A stretch of 64,000 nt of DNA from NCBI GenBank assembly GCA_020796225.1, contig CM036755.1, positions 84,763,803 to 84,827,802 on the forward strand. Reading direction: 5' to 3'. This document shows, one piece after another, positions 41,205 to 51,469 of this stretch (positions within the stretch are counted from its first letter, which is position 1; every line of letters begins with the position of its first letter). The notes below the pieces were generated by a model. That model was not told the origin of the DNA. It saw only the letters and a program-made list of their open reading frames with translations, and made no database searches. Origin of the DNA: Arion vulgaris. Its lineage: Eukaryota > Mollusca > Gastropoda > Stylommatophora > Arionidae. Both the position numbers and the translations under genes were made by a program.

Positions 41205-43447
41205 CCTATCGGCTGTGCTCAAGGCTGGACTTGGATCCAAAATGGATTCGGAAGTTTGAAACACAGAGTCAGGACTCTTGAATTTACCAAAAGCGTATTG
41301 GTGGTTCGTGGAGTTGTTGTAGCAACCACTAATATGTTGTAGTTGTGGTTGTGATGATGTAGATCTTGGCGCTTTAGTTGGAATTGCATGAGCTGACTCA
41401 AGTGTCTGCTGTGAATGTGTGGCTATAGTTTTTGGGGAGCGTGATTTGTGCACGCAATCAACGTTCTCATCTGCAGAACTAGTTTGCCATTCTGGAATAT
41501 CGTCTAGCATCTGCTGACTTGGAACTGCGTCCACAAACCGGTACTGAAGAACATTAACGGCATCTCCTACACTCGGATGGACCTTGCTGCCTTCTGCGGG
41601 ACTTGGTGTTGCAGGCTGTTGAGGTGCGGTTGCCCACAACTTGTCACGGTGTTCCTTCGGAGTTGTAGAATGGCTTTCTATACTTGGGGACCTAATCGGT
41701 AATCTATGCGCTAAAGACTCATTCTTCTGTACCATCTGCTGCTGGTAGAGCTGTCCACGCTTCATTTGTTGTACATTTCTATACTCAGTATCAAAATATG
41801 AAGGGCTTCCTGGAACTGGCTTATTTACCCAAGCTAAAGATTCGTGGCTGCGTGTAGTTTTAGACTGTAGATCGGTTGATCTATACTGAGGATTCTCTCG
41901 GACGGTTTCCGAGTCGGTCTCATTCGCTAGATCACTTTCTTCATCATCATCATCTTTATCGATGTCAACATCATTTTCTATTGTATCAACATCTTCATTT
42001 GCCTGAGTTTTTATCAATGATGAATTGCATTGCTTCTGTTGTTGAAGCTGTTCCGAGTATCGATGATTAGAAACCGGTTGCACTGTATAGGTTCTCTTTT
42101 TGTTGGGACTTGAAAATCTGCTGCCATGTTGGCTTTGGAAGTTATGTGTACGTTCAGTTTCCCGCTCAGACTCGTCGTAGGCATAAGTGCCAGATACAGA
42201 AGTAGGTGAGTCGTCGCGTGAATACGTTCTGGAATCACCTTGAAGTCTAGTGCTCCACGTACTGTACTGTGATCCATCTTCGTAATCCTCAACAAAACTT
42301 ACCATTTTCGGTCTCAACTGTCGCCGCTGAAGTTTCTCAACATCAAACTGCTGCATTCCCATGTGTGGCTGATAATTCTGCTGACGACGAAGTTGCGGGA
42401 AGTGGTTGTAATTTCCACAAAAATTTCCTTGATGTTGCCCCTGGGTAAACTGAGCAGCCTGGCAATTAAACGGAGCTGGTGATCGGCACCGTTTTTGGAA
42501 CATTTTAGACTCTTCTAATCCACTATTCATTGAAGGTTTTACTCCACGAAACTGATAGGAGGTTTGATCTTCAATCTTCTTCATTTGAAGTCTGGGAGCT
42601 AGCTTAGCGCTGACCATGTCGACTATTTTATTAACAATGATTTGATTAATATCTTCTTTGTCTTCATCTGAGACTTGTGGAGAGCTTACAGGACTTATCT
42701 GTGATGGAAGATCAACATTCTGATTTTGTTGATTATTCAAAAGTTCATGTTGATGTTCCATCATCCATAATTGATCAGAAGCTGAATGCTGCTGTTGTTG
42801 TTGCTGTTGCTGAACAGAGCTAATTTTATGAATCCTTTCAGCTGGTATAGGAGACATGTCTGCATGACATGTTGTATCCAAATTTCCTTCATGTAGCTTC
42901 AGATTTATTTCTGGACTTTTCCTGAGATTAACCTGCTGGGAAGCGATACATTTGGTCTCGCACCCGAGTATCTTATGAGTTTTAGCTTCCATATCCCTCT
43001 CCTGTTTACTGCAGCACTTGTCCTCTGTATCTTGACGTGTTTCTGTTGAGAAAGACTCAGAAATAGGACTCATTTGACTGTTAAAGGCTTCCTTTCCGTC
43101 CCTATCTTGTATACTTTCTGCAAGTAATCTTTTCTCTACGGGATCTTTGCTTTTCAGAACAAGCTCCCGAATATCATTAAGAGCCTGAGTTACACGCTCA
43201 TCCCCTAAACTACGGTCTTTGAAATGTTCTATTGCTGATTTCAGAATTTTCAAACGTTGTGCCAAACTCTGAGAAAGGGATTCCTCGGGAGATGCTTGTC
43301 TATTGTCACCTTCCATGTTGCTGAGAGTGGACATTTTTTCGTTAGGGATCTTACAGCTAATCAGCTGTTTCTCTACAGCAATGCATGGACTAGGATGATC
43401 TGTCTGCAATTTTTCTTTCTCTAGTCCATGAAGAAATCTTTGAAGTT
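41205..43447 (-). CDS. gene 2 large exon, Gln-rich disordered protein
   Basis: This is 747 open codons on the - strand, by far the longest non-repetitive open frame here. The acceptor is ggaatatttttgcag and the donor AGG/gtaaga. It enters in phase 1, and joining to the exon at 46491-46416 gives ...FDHLI-ELQRFLHGLEKEK. Features in order: a charged helical N-terminal part (LQRFLHGLEKEKLQ, LAQRLKILKSAIEHFK); a polyQ run of eight at about 42787-42810; a possible amphipathic helix (INQIIVNKIVDMVSAKLA) at about 42600-42650; several Tyr/Arg/Gln-rich stretches; an acidic run (DIDKDDDDEESD) near 41940-41975; and Ser/Thr/Pro-rich sequence with many SP and TP sites. Composition suggests a scaffold or RNP protein, which fits the downstream RRM. 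No family is assigned. Confidence 0.86.
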
Positions 43448-43564
43448 CTGCAAAAATATTCCAAGTCTTTGATAAGTGACACATTTAGTAATATTATTTT
43501 ATGTTTATCTAAATCTATTTTATGCTTATTCTTGCTTTTCTTTGCATTTTCTTCTTCTTCTTCT

Positions 43565-44015
43565 TCTTCACCTTCTCCCTCTAAGGAGACGTAGGTCCGT
43601 AACCAAGGCCTTCTATGTCCGCATATCTAAAGCTATCTGTTCCAAATCTCACCCCGTTATCTCGCATTCCATCTCCCATCTTCCTGGGTCTTCCCTTATC
43701 TCGACTGTCCTAGGGGTTCCGTCGGAGAGCCTGTGATGCTGTTAGGGAGTTTCCTCATTGTGTGTCCTATCCATCGCCATCTTCTGATCCTTATCTCTTG
43801 TTCCGCGTGCTCTTGTTCCACGTGCTCTTGTTCCACGTGCTCTTGTTCCGATCTATCCCACAGTTTCCCCTGTGTGGTCCTGCCATGCCCTCGTAGATGT
43901 AGTATCCTGCGCACAGGGCCGTGCTGTACTATGATAGAGAAAGACGGCCGCATCAGACAAAACCGTAAGCGCGACATAAGCAGCGAGATGAAAACACAAT
44001 ATGAACCATTCAATA
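43565..44015 (-). pseudogene. LINE C-terminal remnant with a 15-bp internal repeat
   Basis: The - strand reads RIRRWRWIGHTMRKLPNSIT, then GSPTEPLGQSRDKGRPRK. Just upstream, EQEHVEQEHVEQEHAEQE comes from tandem copies of cacgtgctcttgttc. It lies in the intron between the gene 2 exons at 46416 and 43447. Confidence 0.72.
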
Positions 44016-44325
44016 ATTGTATGTTTATTGAAATCTATTTGATATTTCTTCTTTGATCGCCTTGTTATCAACTACTTGTTAAACAATTATGCTGTTGTCG
44101 TTATGTGGTTTGCGTCTCTTAACATATACGTTCGTTATGCTAGTTACACGTCTACAGATATTTAGGAAAGCGCGTCCAGTTTCTGGATGTTTTTTATATG
44201 GGTTGACGTCAGCATGTAGAACATCAAGATGAAATAGCTAACCTAGGGAAGTCTATCCCCATAGACAAGACAGAGCCGTGTTAGTCTTTCACTTGGCGGT
44301 CAAAATTGTGGGTATCTACACCTCT
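44016..44325. other. unassigned intron sequence of gene 2
   Basis: No open stretch, array or recognised element. Confidence 0.4.
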
Positions 44326-44329
44326 GAAA

Positions 44330-44570
44330 GATGTCATTGACTTGAGTGTTTTAGTAAGATGTCATTGACTTGAGTGTTTTAGTAAGATGTCATTGACTTG
44401 AGTGTTTTAGTAAGATGTCATTAACTTGAGTGTTTTAGTAAGATGTCATTAACTTGAGTGTTTTAGTAAGATGTCATTAACTTGAGTGTTTTAGTAAGAT
44501 GTCATTAACTTGAGTGTTTTAGTTGTAATGTGCATTACATTCTAGTGTTTTAGAAAGATGTCATAACTAT
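44330..44570. repeat. 28-bp repeat, 8 copies
   Basis: The unit is aagatgtcattgacttgagt plus gttttagt; a g-to-a change (ttaact) marks the right half. Confidence 0.93.
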
Positions 44571-44634
44571 TTTTGAGTGAGCGCACCGTGTAAACTACAT
44601 ACAAAATTTTTTCTTATTTGTTCTTAATTTGACG

Positions 44635-44880
44635 ATTGATATGGATGTATTTTCTTCTATATGTTGAATATATGTGCCTTTATATTTGATCGATTATATG
44701 GATGTATTACTCTATATTGTGTATCTTATATTTTTTAATTTGATCATTGTATGGGTGTATTTTTCATATGTTATATGTGTTTCTTTATATTTGATGATTG
44801 ATATGGATGTATTTTCTTCTATATTGTTTGTATTTATATTTGTCTTTGATATTGATGATTGTATATTATTTCTTCTATAT
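44635..44880. repeat. degenerate repeat of about 75 bp, 3-4 copies
   Basis: Recurrent gattgatatggatgtatttt and cttctatattgt motifs with many indels. Confidence 0.65.
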
Positions 44881-44894
44881 ATATCTTGTTCAGT

Positions 44895-44990
44895 CGTGTG
44901 TTGCCAGAGTTCTCAAGGGAATCAAAGAATAGTAACACTGTCACCTACAAGGAATGCCATAGGAGACGTCTATAATATGGTTCAGCTTGA
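44895..44990 (+). mobile_element. interspersed element family D, 5' fragment
   Basis: gtgtgttgccagagttctca, then gaatagtaacactgtcacct plus acaagg. Confidence 0.65.
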
Positions 44991-45249
44991 GTCAGGCTTC
45001 TCCATCTCTTAGAAAATTAAGCTGCAAAATCAAAGCAACCAAGAACAAGATAAATAAAACAACACTTGGCATAGGTAGGTTGAGATCGTTTGACCCAACA
45101 GGTGTCTAAACGATAGCCAGAGAAGAACGACCTTTATTTTTGTTCGCCCGGTTTGAATTGAGGTGTAGTTATGTCGTCTAATATGGCGTTTCTGGTTGAT
45201 TTTTGCTTGAACGCTAACTTTCCTTATCAGAAGTATCTCTCAACATTCA

Positions 45250-45475
45250 CTGTATGTCTTAATGTTACATGTCTTAATGTTACGTGTCTTAATGTTATAT
45301 GTCTTAATGTTACATGTCTTAATGTTACATGTCTTAATGTTAAATGTCTTAATGTTATACGCCGCAAGGCTACATGTCTTAATGTTACATGTCTTAATGT
45401 TATATGTCGTAATGTTACATGTCTTAATGTTATATGTCGTAATGTTACATGTCTTAATGTTACATGTCTATTTGC
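45250..45475. repeat. 15-bp repeat, 15 copies
   Basis: The unit is atgtcttaatgttac, with one diverged unit near 45360. Open in three + frames; an artefact. Confidence 0.93.
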
Positions 45476-45552
45476 AACACGAAAGTAAACAGGTTAGATA
45501 TTCGTTTTCTCTCGTTTCTCTTTGTGGTATTTACGGTGTCAATTTACCTATC

Positions 45553-46420
45553 AAATAATCTCACCTGTAGATGACATACCTGAGAATGCAACTTACCTAT
45601 CAAATAATCTCACCTGTAGATGACATACCTGAGAATGCAACTTACCTATCAAATAATCTCACCTGTAGATGACATACCTGAGAATGCAACTTACCTATCA
45701 AATAATCTCACCTGTAGATGACATACCTGAGAATGCAACTTACCTATCAAATAATCTCACCTGTAGATGATATACCTGAGAAACAACTTACCTATCAAAT
45801 AATCTCACCTGTAGATGACATACCTGAGAAACAACTTACCTATCAAATAATCTCACCTGTAGATGACATACCTGAGAATGCAACTTACCTATCAAATAAT
45901 CTCACCTGTAGATGACATACTGAGAACAAATTACCTATCAAATAATCTCACCTGTAGATGACATACCTGAGAAACAACTTACCTATCAAATAATCTCACC
46001 TGTAGATGACATACCTGAGAATGGAACTTACCTATCAAATAATCTCACCTGTAGATGACATACCTGAAAAACAAATTACCTATCAAATAATCTCACCTGT
46101 AGATGACATACCTGAGAAACAACTTACCTATCAAATAATCTCACCTGTAGATGACATACATGAGAAACAAATTACCTATCAAATAATCTCACCTGTAGAT
46201 GACATACCTGAGAAACAACTTACCTATCAAATAATCTCACCTGTAGATGACATACCTGAGAAACAACTTACCTATCAAATAATCTCACCTGTAGATGACA
46301 TACCTGAGAAACAACTTACCTATCAAATAATCTCACCTGTAGATGACATACCTGAGAAACAACTTACATATCAAATAATCTCACCTGTAGATGACATACC
46401 TGAGAAACAACTTACCTATC
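45553..46420. repeat. 48-bp array amplified from a gene 2 splice donor, about 18 copies
   Basis: The + strand unit is tgacatacctgagaaacaac, then ttacctatcaaataatctca plus cctgtaga. On the - strand, the coding strand of gene 2, every unit contains ATAG/gtaagt, CAG/gtgaga and CAG/gtatgt, three donor-like sequences. The rightmost unit includes the real exon end at 46416. The + frame (DIPEKQLTYQIISPVD) is an artefact of the 48-bp period. Confidence 0.94.
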
Positions 46421-46491
46421 AAGTGATCAAAGTCTGAGCTGCTGCCAGGCCGAACAAACAAACGTTCTGATGTTGTATTCGGTGTCTCTAT
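46416..46491 (-). CDS. gene 2 exon whose donor has been amplified into an array
   Basis: The - strand acceptor is gtgtgtacacag and the donor ATAG/gtaagt. It carries 25 codons plus one base, reading IETPNTTSERLFVRPGSSSD and FDHLI. Exit phase 1 matches the entry of the 43447 exon exactly, making GAA (Glu). The exon's last bases and its donor are the right-hand unit of an 18-copy 48-bp tandem array filling 45553-46420 of the following intron. Upstream exons of the gene should lie above 46.5 kb but were not securely found. Confidence 0.66.
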
Positions 46492-46790
46492 CTGTGTACA
46501 CACAAACATATAGAACATTATTATTGTCAATTGAAGGTGTACATCTATAAAGGGGTTAAAAGTGCAATACAAAATATGTAAACCGGTTCTCCCACCTCTA
46601 CTTTTACTGACGAGTTCCCACTTGAAGTCATTAATAACAGGAGGTTGTGATTCGCAAGTTGAATATTCTAATAGATAAACGTACTAAAAAAAAAACTAAC
46701 AACAAGAAAAAAAAAACTGTTGCTGCTACCTGTAATACCACTTTTTGAGTGTGTAGAACATGAGAAACATGAGTCTGTAGATATTAATCA
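46492..46790. other. sequence upstream of the 46416-46491 exon
   Basis: AT-rich with poly-A runs at 46685-46715. No feature is supported. Confidence 0.4.
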
Positions 46791-46794
46791 ACGT

Positions 46795-47080
46795 ATTGCT
46801 AGTGCAGTCATCGCGCATGGCTGTCAGCACGGCATAGCTGGTGCAGTCATCGCGCATGGCAAGTGCAGTCATCGCGCATGGCTAGTGCAGTCATCGCGCA
46901 TGGCTAGTGCAGTCATCGCGCATGGCTATGCTGAGTCATCGCGCATGGCTAATGCAGTCATCGCGCATGGCTAGTGCAGTCATCGCGCATGGCTAGTGCA
47001 GTCATCGCGCATGGCTAATGCAGTCAACGCGCATGGCTAGTGCAGTCAACGCGCATGGCTAGTGCAGTCATCACGAAACT
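46795..47080. repeat. 22-bp GC-richer repeat, about 12 copies
   Basis: The unit is ctagtgcagtcatcgcgcat plus gg. It contains two CpGs per unit in an otherwise AT-rich window. Confidence 0.93.
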
Positions 47081-47199
47081 GTTCATGTTAGGATGTTTTC
47101 TTTATGACCTAGATAGAAAAAAAACAACTTCCTGGCCTTGCTGTGGATTGAAGCCGGATATCCGGCATGGGAGCCACTTAACTATATATAGTTGAATAA

Positions 47200-47425
47200 T
47201 TGACTTCATTGCACGGTGAGTTACCTCATGTGCTAGGTACATCTCCACAGAAATGATACGATAGCTGCAGAGATTATTGCAAAATGCTCTAACTTCGTAG
47301 CTTCGACCAGTATTCTAGGGGTCTTTGAAAAAAATGCTCTCGTTAACAGAACGGCGTGGTCAGTAACCGAACCAATGACCTTCGAGACACAATGCAATGT
47401 CATAACCACGTAGAAATATAGACGC
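47200..47425 (-). mobile_element. SINE family C copy 3
   Basis: The - strand head is tttctacgtggttatgacat with B box gtcattggttcggttactg. The body shares gacttcatt and acagaaatgatacgatagct with the other copies. Confidence 0.65.
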
Positions 47426-47607
47426 AGATAGACTGTATTTCTTACTAACATTCATATGAAATGGGTTCGACATCCATTAGCTAACTGCTATCTGTGGCTA
47501 ACTGTGGCAGGATTGTCACTAGACAATAAACTATTACAGACAAAACAAACGTATTTTAGCATAGAACAAACTATGTATCCATTTTCTATCCCTGTTATGC
47601 CTTTCGG

Positions 47608-47935
47608 CAGACAAAGGAGCAGACAAAGGAGCAGACAAAGGAACAGACAAAGGAGAGGCAGACAAAGGGCAGACAAGGAAGAAGGAGACAAAGGAGCAGA
47701 CAAAGGAACAGACAAAGGAACAGACAAAGGAGCAGACAAAGGAACAGACAAAGGTGCAGACAAAGGAGTAGACAAAGGAACAGACAAAGGAAGGAGCAGA
47801 CAAAGGAACAGACAAAGGAGCAGACAAAGGAGCAGACAAAGGAGCAGACAAAGGAGCAGACAAAGGGGCAGACAAAGGAACAGACAAAGGAGCAGACAAA
47901 GGAGCAGACAAAGGAGACAAAGGAGCAGAAAATGA
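47608..47935. repeat. 12-bp repeat, about 27 copies
   Basis: The unit is gacaaaggagca. All frames are open; the Arg/Gln/Asp/Lys and Cys/Phe/Val frames are artefacts. Confidence 0.94.
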
Positions 47936-47994
47936 GTGAGCCTTCTTTTACGCTTTGTAGAAGGTAGAATTTAGTGCCTCGGATGCCCGAGTGG

Positions 47995-48200
47995 TTACCA
48001 GGGCCCAAATTTCGGTGTAAAGAATAGAACCACTGCTACCTGCCACACATGTCGTAAGAGGCGACTAAGGAGGTTTGGCTGAAATCGAATGCACATGTCC
48101 TAAATGTGTCGAGGTCTATGCGTTTAGGGCCTACCAAACCAATGTGCAACGTATACATGTTCTTGGCAAAGATAAAAATATCACAAAGAGTGATTAAAAT
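47995..48200 (+). mobile_element. interspersed element family D, copy with tRNA-like start
   Basis: gatgcccgagtggttaccag at the front looks like a tRNA A box. The family D core follows (agaatagaaccactgctacc; gtcgtaagaggcgactaagg). Confidence 0.55.
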
Positions 48201-48494
48201 TGGTCGTAAAGAACGAACGCAAAGAAGAAGAAGTGTCTCGGATATTCCGTCGATCCACAGTTTACGCGGTCGTTTCTTGTGTCTGTTGCCATAGCATCTG
48301 AGTGCTAATACTCTCTGTTGGAGACCCAGGGAGGTCTGGTGGTAACTTGGTGGGTGTCCAAAACATAGGACCTATTTTTTTCCTGCTTCCAAGATGACGA
48401 TGGACAGAGGTGAATTGCTATTACTGCTCCGAAACGGTCACATTGTCGTGGTGTTATGTTGCCTCGATTAGCGATTACTAGTGTATTCATGTAG

Positions 48495-48960
48495 CATGGA
48501 TGGTTTTTCCCCGACTATCATCATCAAGTAGCTTTTCCCTTCCGGAGCTTGGCTCACATGACAGCAGTCCTGAAATACTCTCTGTTCTGTACAAGTTGAC
48601 CAGCGTCAGTTGCAGGCATTATCAGATCGCCAATGACATCTTGCGCCCATCGTCTCTAGGTCTTCCTCTCATTATTTGTCCAGGCACCATTCCCTCCAAA
48701 ATAATCTTCTCTTGGCACTCTTGTCGTTTAATATGTGCACAATATTTAATTGTCCTTGTTTTTATGCTCTTTAATAACCTGCTGTCTTTAATATCAAGCT
48801 GTTGCAGAACAGAAGGATTTGTTCTTTTCCATGTCCATGATATTCTAAGTAATCTTCTTCTATGAAGAAGAGTAGGAAGTATTTCGTTTTGGAATACGCA
48901 ATGTGATGTACACTCATTGACAAGGTAGCTTCGTCAGGGACTGGACGGGTCATACTAGAG
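48495..48960 (-). pseudogene. LINE C-terminal remnant
   Basis: With frameshifts: ISWTWKRTNPSVLQQLDIKD, LKSIKTRTIKYCAHIKRQE and ILEGMVPGQIMRGRPRDDG. This is an RTE/CR1-like tail. Confidence 0.75.
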
Positions 48961-48984
48961 AAAATGCTGCATACCGCCAAACAG

Positions 48985-49200
48985 TAAACATGGAAGCCGA
49001 TGCTATGACTGGCATATCAAGCCGACAGCGGGGAAAAGAACATAGAAGCCGATGTTATGACTGGCATAGCAAGTCGACAGAGGGGAAAAGAACATGAAGC
49101 CGATGTATGACTGGCATATCAAGTCGACAGGGGGAAAAGAACATAGAAGCCGATGTATGACTGGCATAGCAAGTCGACAGGTGGAAAAGAACATGGTCAA
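48985..49200. repeat. about 52-bp repeat, 4 copies
   Basis: The unit is catagaagccgatgttatga, then ctggcatatcaagtcgacag plus ggggaaaagaa. Confidence 0.9.
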
Positions 49201-49209
49201 CGAATAGGA

Positions 49210-49500
49210 AAATCGAGAACAAACTACGTGAACCAAACCTATTGTCTCCTTATACAGAGGACAATGACGATGGTCTGCAGTGATAGCTAAATCAACGAGC
49301 GTGAGCATATAGTGACAAATTGCATGTATAACCGTAGCAGTAGGCGTGATGTTATTATGTCTCTAACACTAGGCACATCACCGAAATCAGAGCCGTAAAC
49401 GGCCACCAGATCATCCGCTCGGACTTGTTACCCGTCGTCCAACGCGCTACGAAAACGCTTGGCAGGCGGGCTAAGTAGGGTTTAAATTGAGGATGATATG
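49210..49500. other. unassigned sequence
   Basis: 49420-49470 carries the inverted counterpart of the 5797-5850 segment (ttacccgtcgtccaacgcgc). Otherwise nothing was recognised. Confidence 0.4.
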
Positions 49501-49504
49501 ATAA

Positions 49505-50560
49505 TGATATGGATACATAAACTTAGTGTCGAGCATATTTCAATTGTTGTAGATGAACATAACATAAACTTAGTGTGTGAAAGCATATTTCAATTGTTGG
49601 TAGATGGACATAACATAAACTTAGTGTCATGACGTGAAAGCATATTTCAATTGTTGGTAGATGGACATAACTAACTTAGTGCGGAACAACAATTTTAGTG
49701 ATAAATAAACGTGACGAAGCATATTTCAATTGTTGGTAGATGGACATATCAGGATGAGAGATAGAGTTCATTACAAATGTATAACTAACGAACGACCGGT
49801 TACTTTCTTGAACAATTCGAATTTTAATTGTTGTCATGACATATATAGAAAGCACCCCAGAGTCAGAGATAGAGCAGCATGGAGTCAGACAAGGAGCAGA
49901 CTGGAGTCAGACAGGAAGCAGACTGGAGTCAGACAAGGAACAGCATGGCGTCGACAAAGAGCAGCACAAATTCTGACAGTTGACAACACTGTTTCAAGTT
50001 TAATATGTGAAAATAAACAAAATAAAAAAGAAAGACTCGGAGTGAGGTCTGATAGGGACATTCAACCAAAGAGTTCGGAGTGAGGTCTGTAGAGACATTC
50101 AACCAGAGAGTTTCAGGAGGTCTGATAGAGACATTCAACCAGACGAGTTTCGGAGTGAGGTCTGATAGGGACATTCAACCAGAAGAACTGGTGAGGTCTG
50201 ATAGGGACATTCAACCAGAAGAGTTTCGGAGTGAGGTCTGATAATGACATTCAGTCAAAGAACTCGGAGTGAGGTCTGATAGGGACATTCAGCCAGAAGA
50301 GAATCGGAGTGAGCTCTGATAGGGACATTACAGAAAGAATCGCAGTGAGTCTGATAGGAACATTCAACCAAAAGGACTGGTGAGGTCTCATAGGGATATT
50401 TAGCACAAGAGACTCGGAGGAGGTCTGATAGGGACATTCAGCCAGAAGAGTGTGAGGTCTACTAGGGACATTCAGCCAGAAGAGACTCGGAGTGAGATCT
50501 AATAGGGACATTCAGTCGAGGAGACTCGAGTGAGGTCTGATAGGGACATTCAGCCAGAAG
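49505..50560. repeat. duplicated block, copy 1: 50-bp repeats, unique core, 41-bp array
   Basis: The left part (49505-49745) has four copies of a cataaacttagtgtcgtg / agcatatttcaattgttggt unit. The core at 49745-50030 (tcaggatgagagatagagtt; cgaacgaccggttactttc) leads to a 41-bp array (gaggtctgatagggacattc; aaccagaagagtttcggagt), here diverged. The same order recurs at 61210-63015. Confidence 0.88.
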
Positions 50561-50574
50561 AGAATCGTGCTCTT

Positions 50575-51130
50575 TGTGTCCTGAGTGTCGATTATTGTAA
50601 GCACGTGATTGTAGTAAATGTGGTTCCATTCGCATTAGATGGCCGAACCACTTTATTCTTTACTTCTCGATGTACTGTATGCATGGTATAGTACCAACGA
50701 TGCTTCTGATATTCTCGTTTCTCACTCTATCTCTCCTTGAACGTTGACAGCTTTTCGTAGACATCTCATTTCACATGTTGTAATCTTTCTTTCTTGTGTC
50801 TTAGTCAGGGACCATGTTTGGCACTGATAGCAGAGAGTTGGAATAAATATGCAGTTTATCATTTGTCGTTTGACTCCCATGTTAATGCTTGGATGTTTTA
50901 ATAGTGGTGACAGTTGGTATGTCACTACGTTTGCCTTCTGGCACCTAGTCTCGATTTCTCTGTCCATCTTTCCATCTTCTGTGAATATACTCCAGAGATA
51001 TTTGAATTCTGGAGTCTGTTGTATTTTTACATTATTCACGAGAATTATACATCCATGTTTTAAATTATTTATGTCAACTCTAGGTCCTAACTTATGTCAC
51101 ATAACTACACTCGTGCATGCAGATTGAGTG
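50575..51130 (-). pseudogene. LINE reverse transcriptase 3' remnant
   Basis: Reads MNNVKIQQTPEFKYLWSIF, TRCQKANVVTYQLSPLLKH, FIPTLCYQCQTWSLTKTQE and TTCEMRCLRKAVNVQ. It is related to, but distinct from, the element at 21880-23500. Confidence 0.82.
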
Positions 51131-51139
51131 ACTCCATGT

Positions 51140-51465
51140 GTATACTTCACAAAGTGAGTCAGTGTCAGTATGCAGATTGAGTGACTCCATGTGAACCCTT
51201 GATAATGTCGAGCCAGAGTCAATATCGCTGCAGTAATGCAGTCTGTTACCTACCTAGATTAGGTAAAGCCTCCTTTGTTAACTTATCATCAAGTGCCGCG
51301 AGGTAGCAAGAAGGAGACATATTAGTATCGGATATGTGTAATCGTGGGGCACAATAAAACAAAGCGATAATCGACTTCATGGTCAAGGTTCTTGTAGTCA
51401 AGACGAATTCGAATTTAATGTCATTAGTAACGCGCGTCTCTCTCTCTCTCTCTCGCGATCCCGGC
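51140..51465. other. unassigned sequence
   Basis: A partial 50-bp duplication (gcagattgagtgactccatg at 51119 and 51174) and a (CT)n run at 51437-51453. No gene is supported. Confidence 0.4.
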
Positions 51466-51469
51466 CTAG

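Noticed and set aside
41876..42070. + strand frame opposite the gene 2 large exon
   Set aside because: Shadow of the 747-codon - strand exon, as are the shorter frames at 41219-41401 and 42014-42295.
45553..46420. CRISPR array
   Set aside because: Units are contiguous without unique spacers, the context is eukaryotic and no cas genes are present. The same applies to all other arrays here.
45718..46437. 16-residue repeat protein on the + strand
   Set aside because: The array derives from a - strand splice donor; the + frame is incidental.
47456..48008. Arg/Gln and Asp/Lys/Gly repeat frames, and Cys-Ser-Phe-Val frames
   Set aside because: 12-bp array with every frame open.
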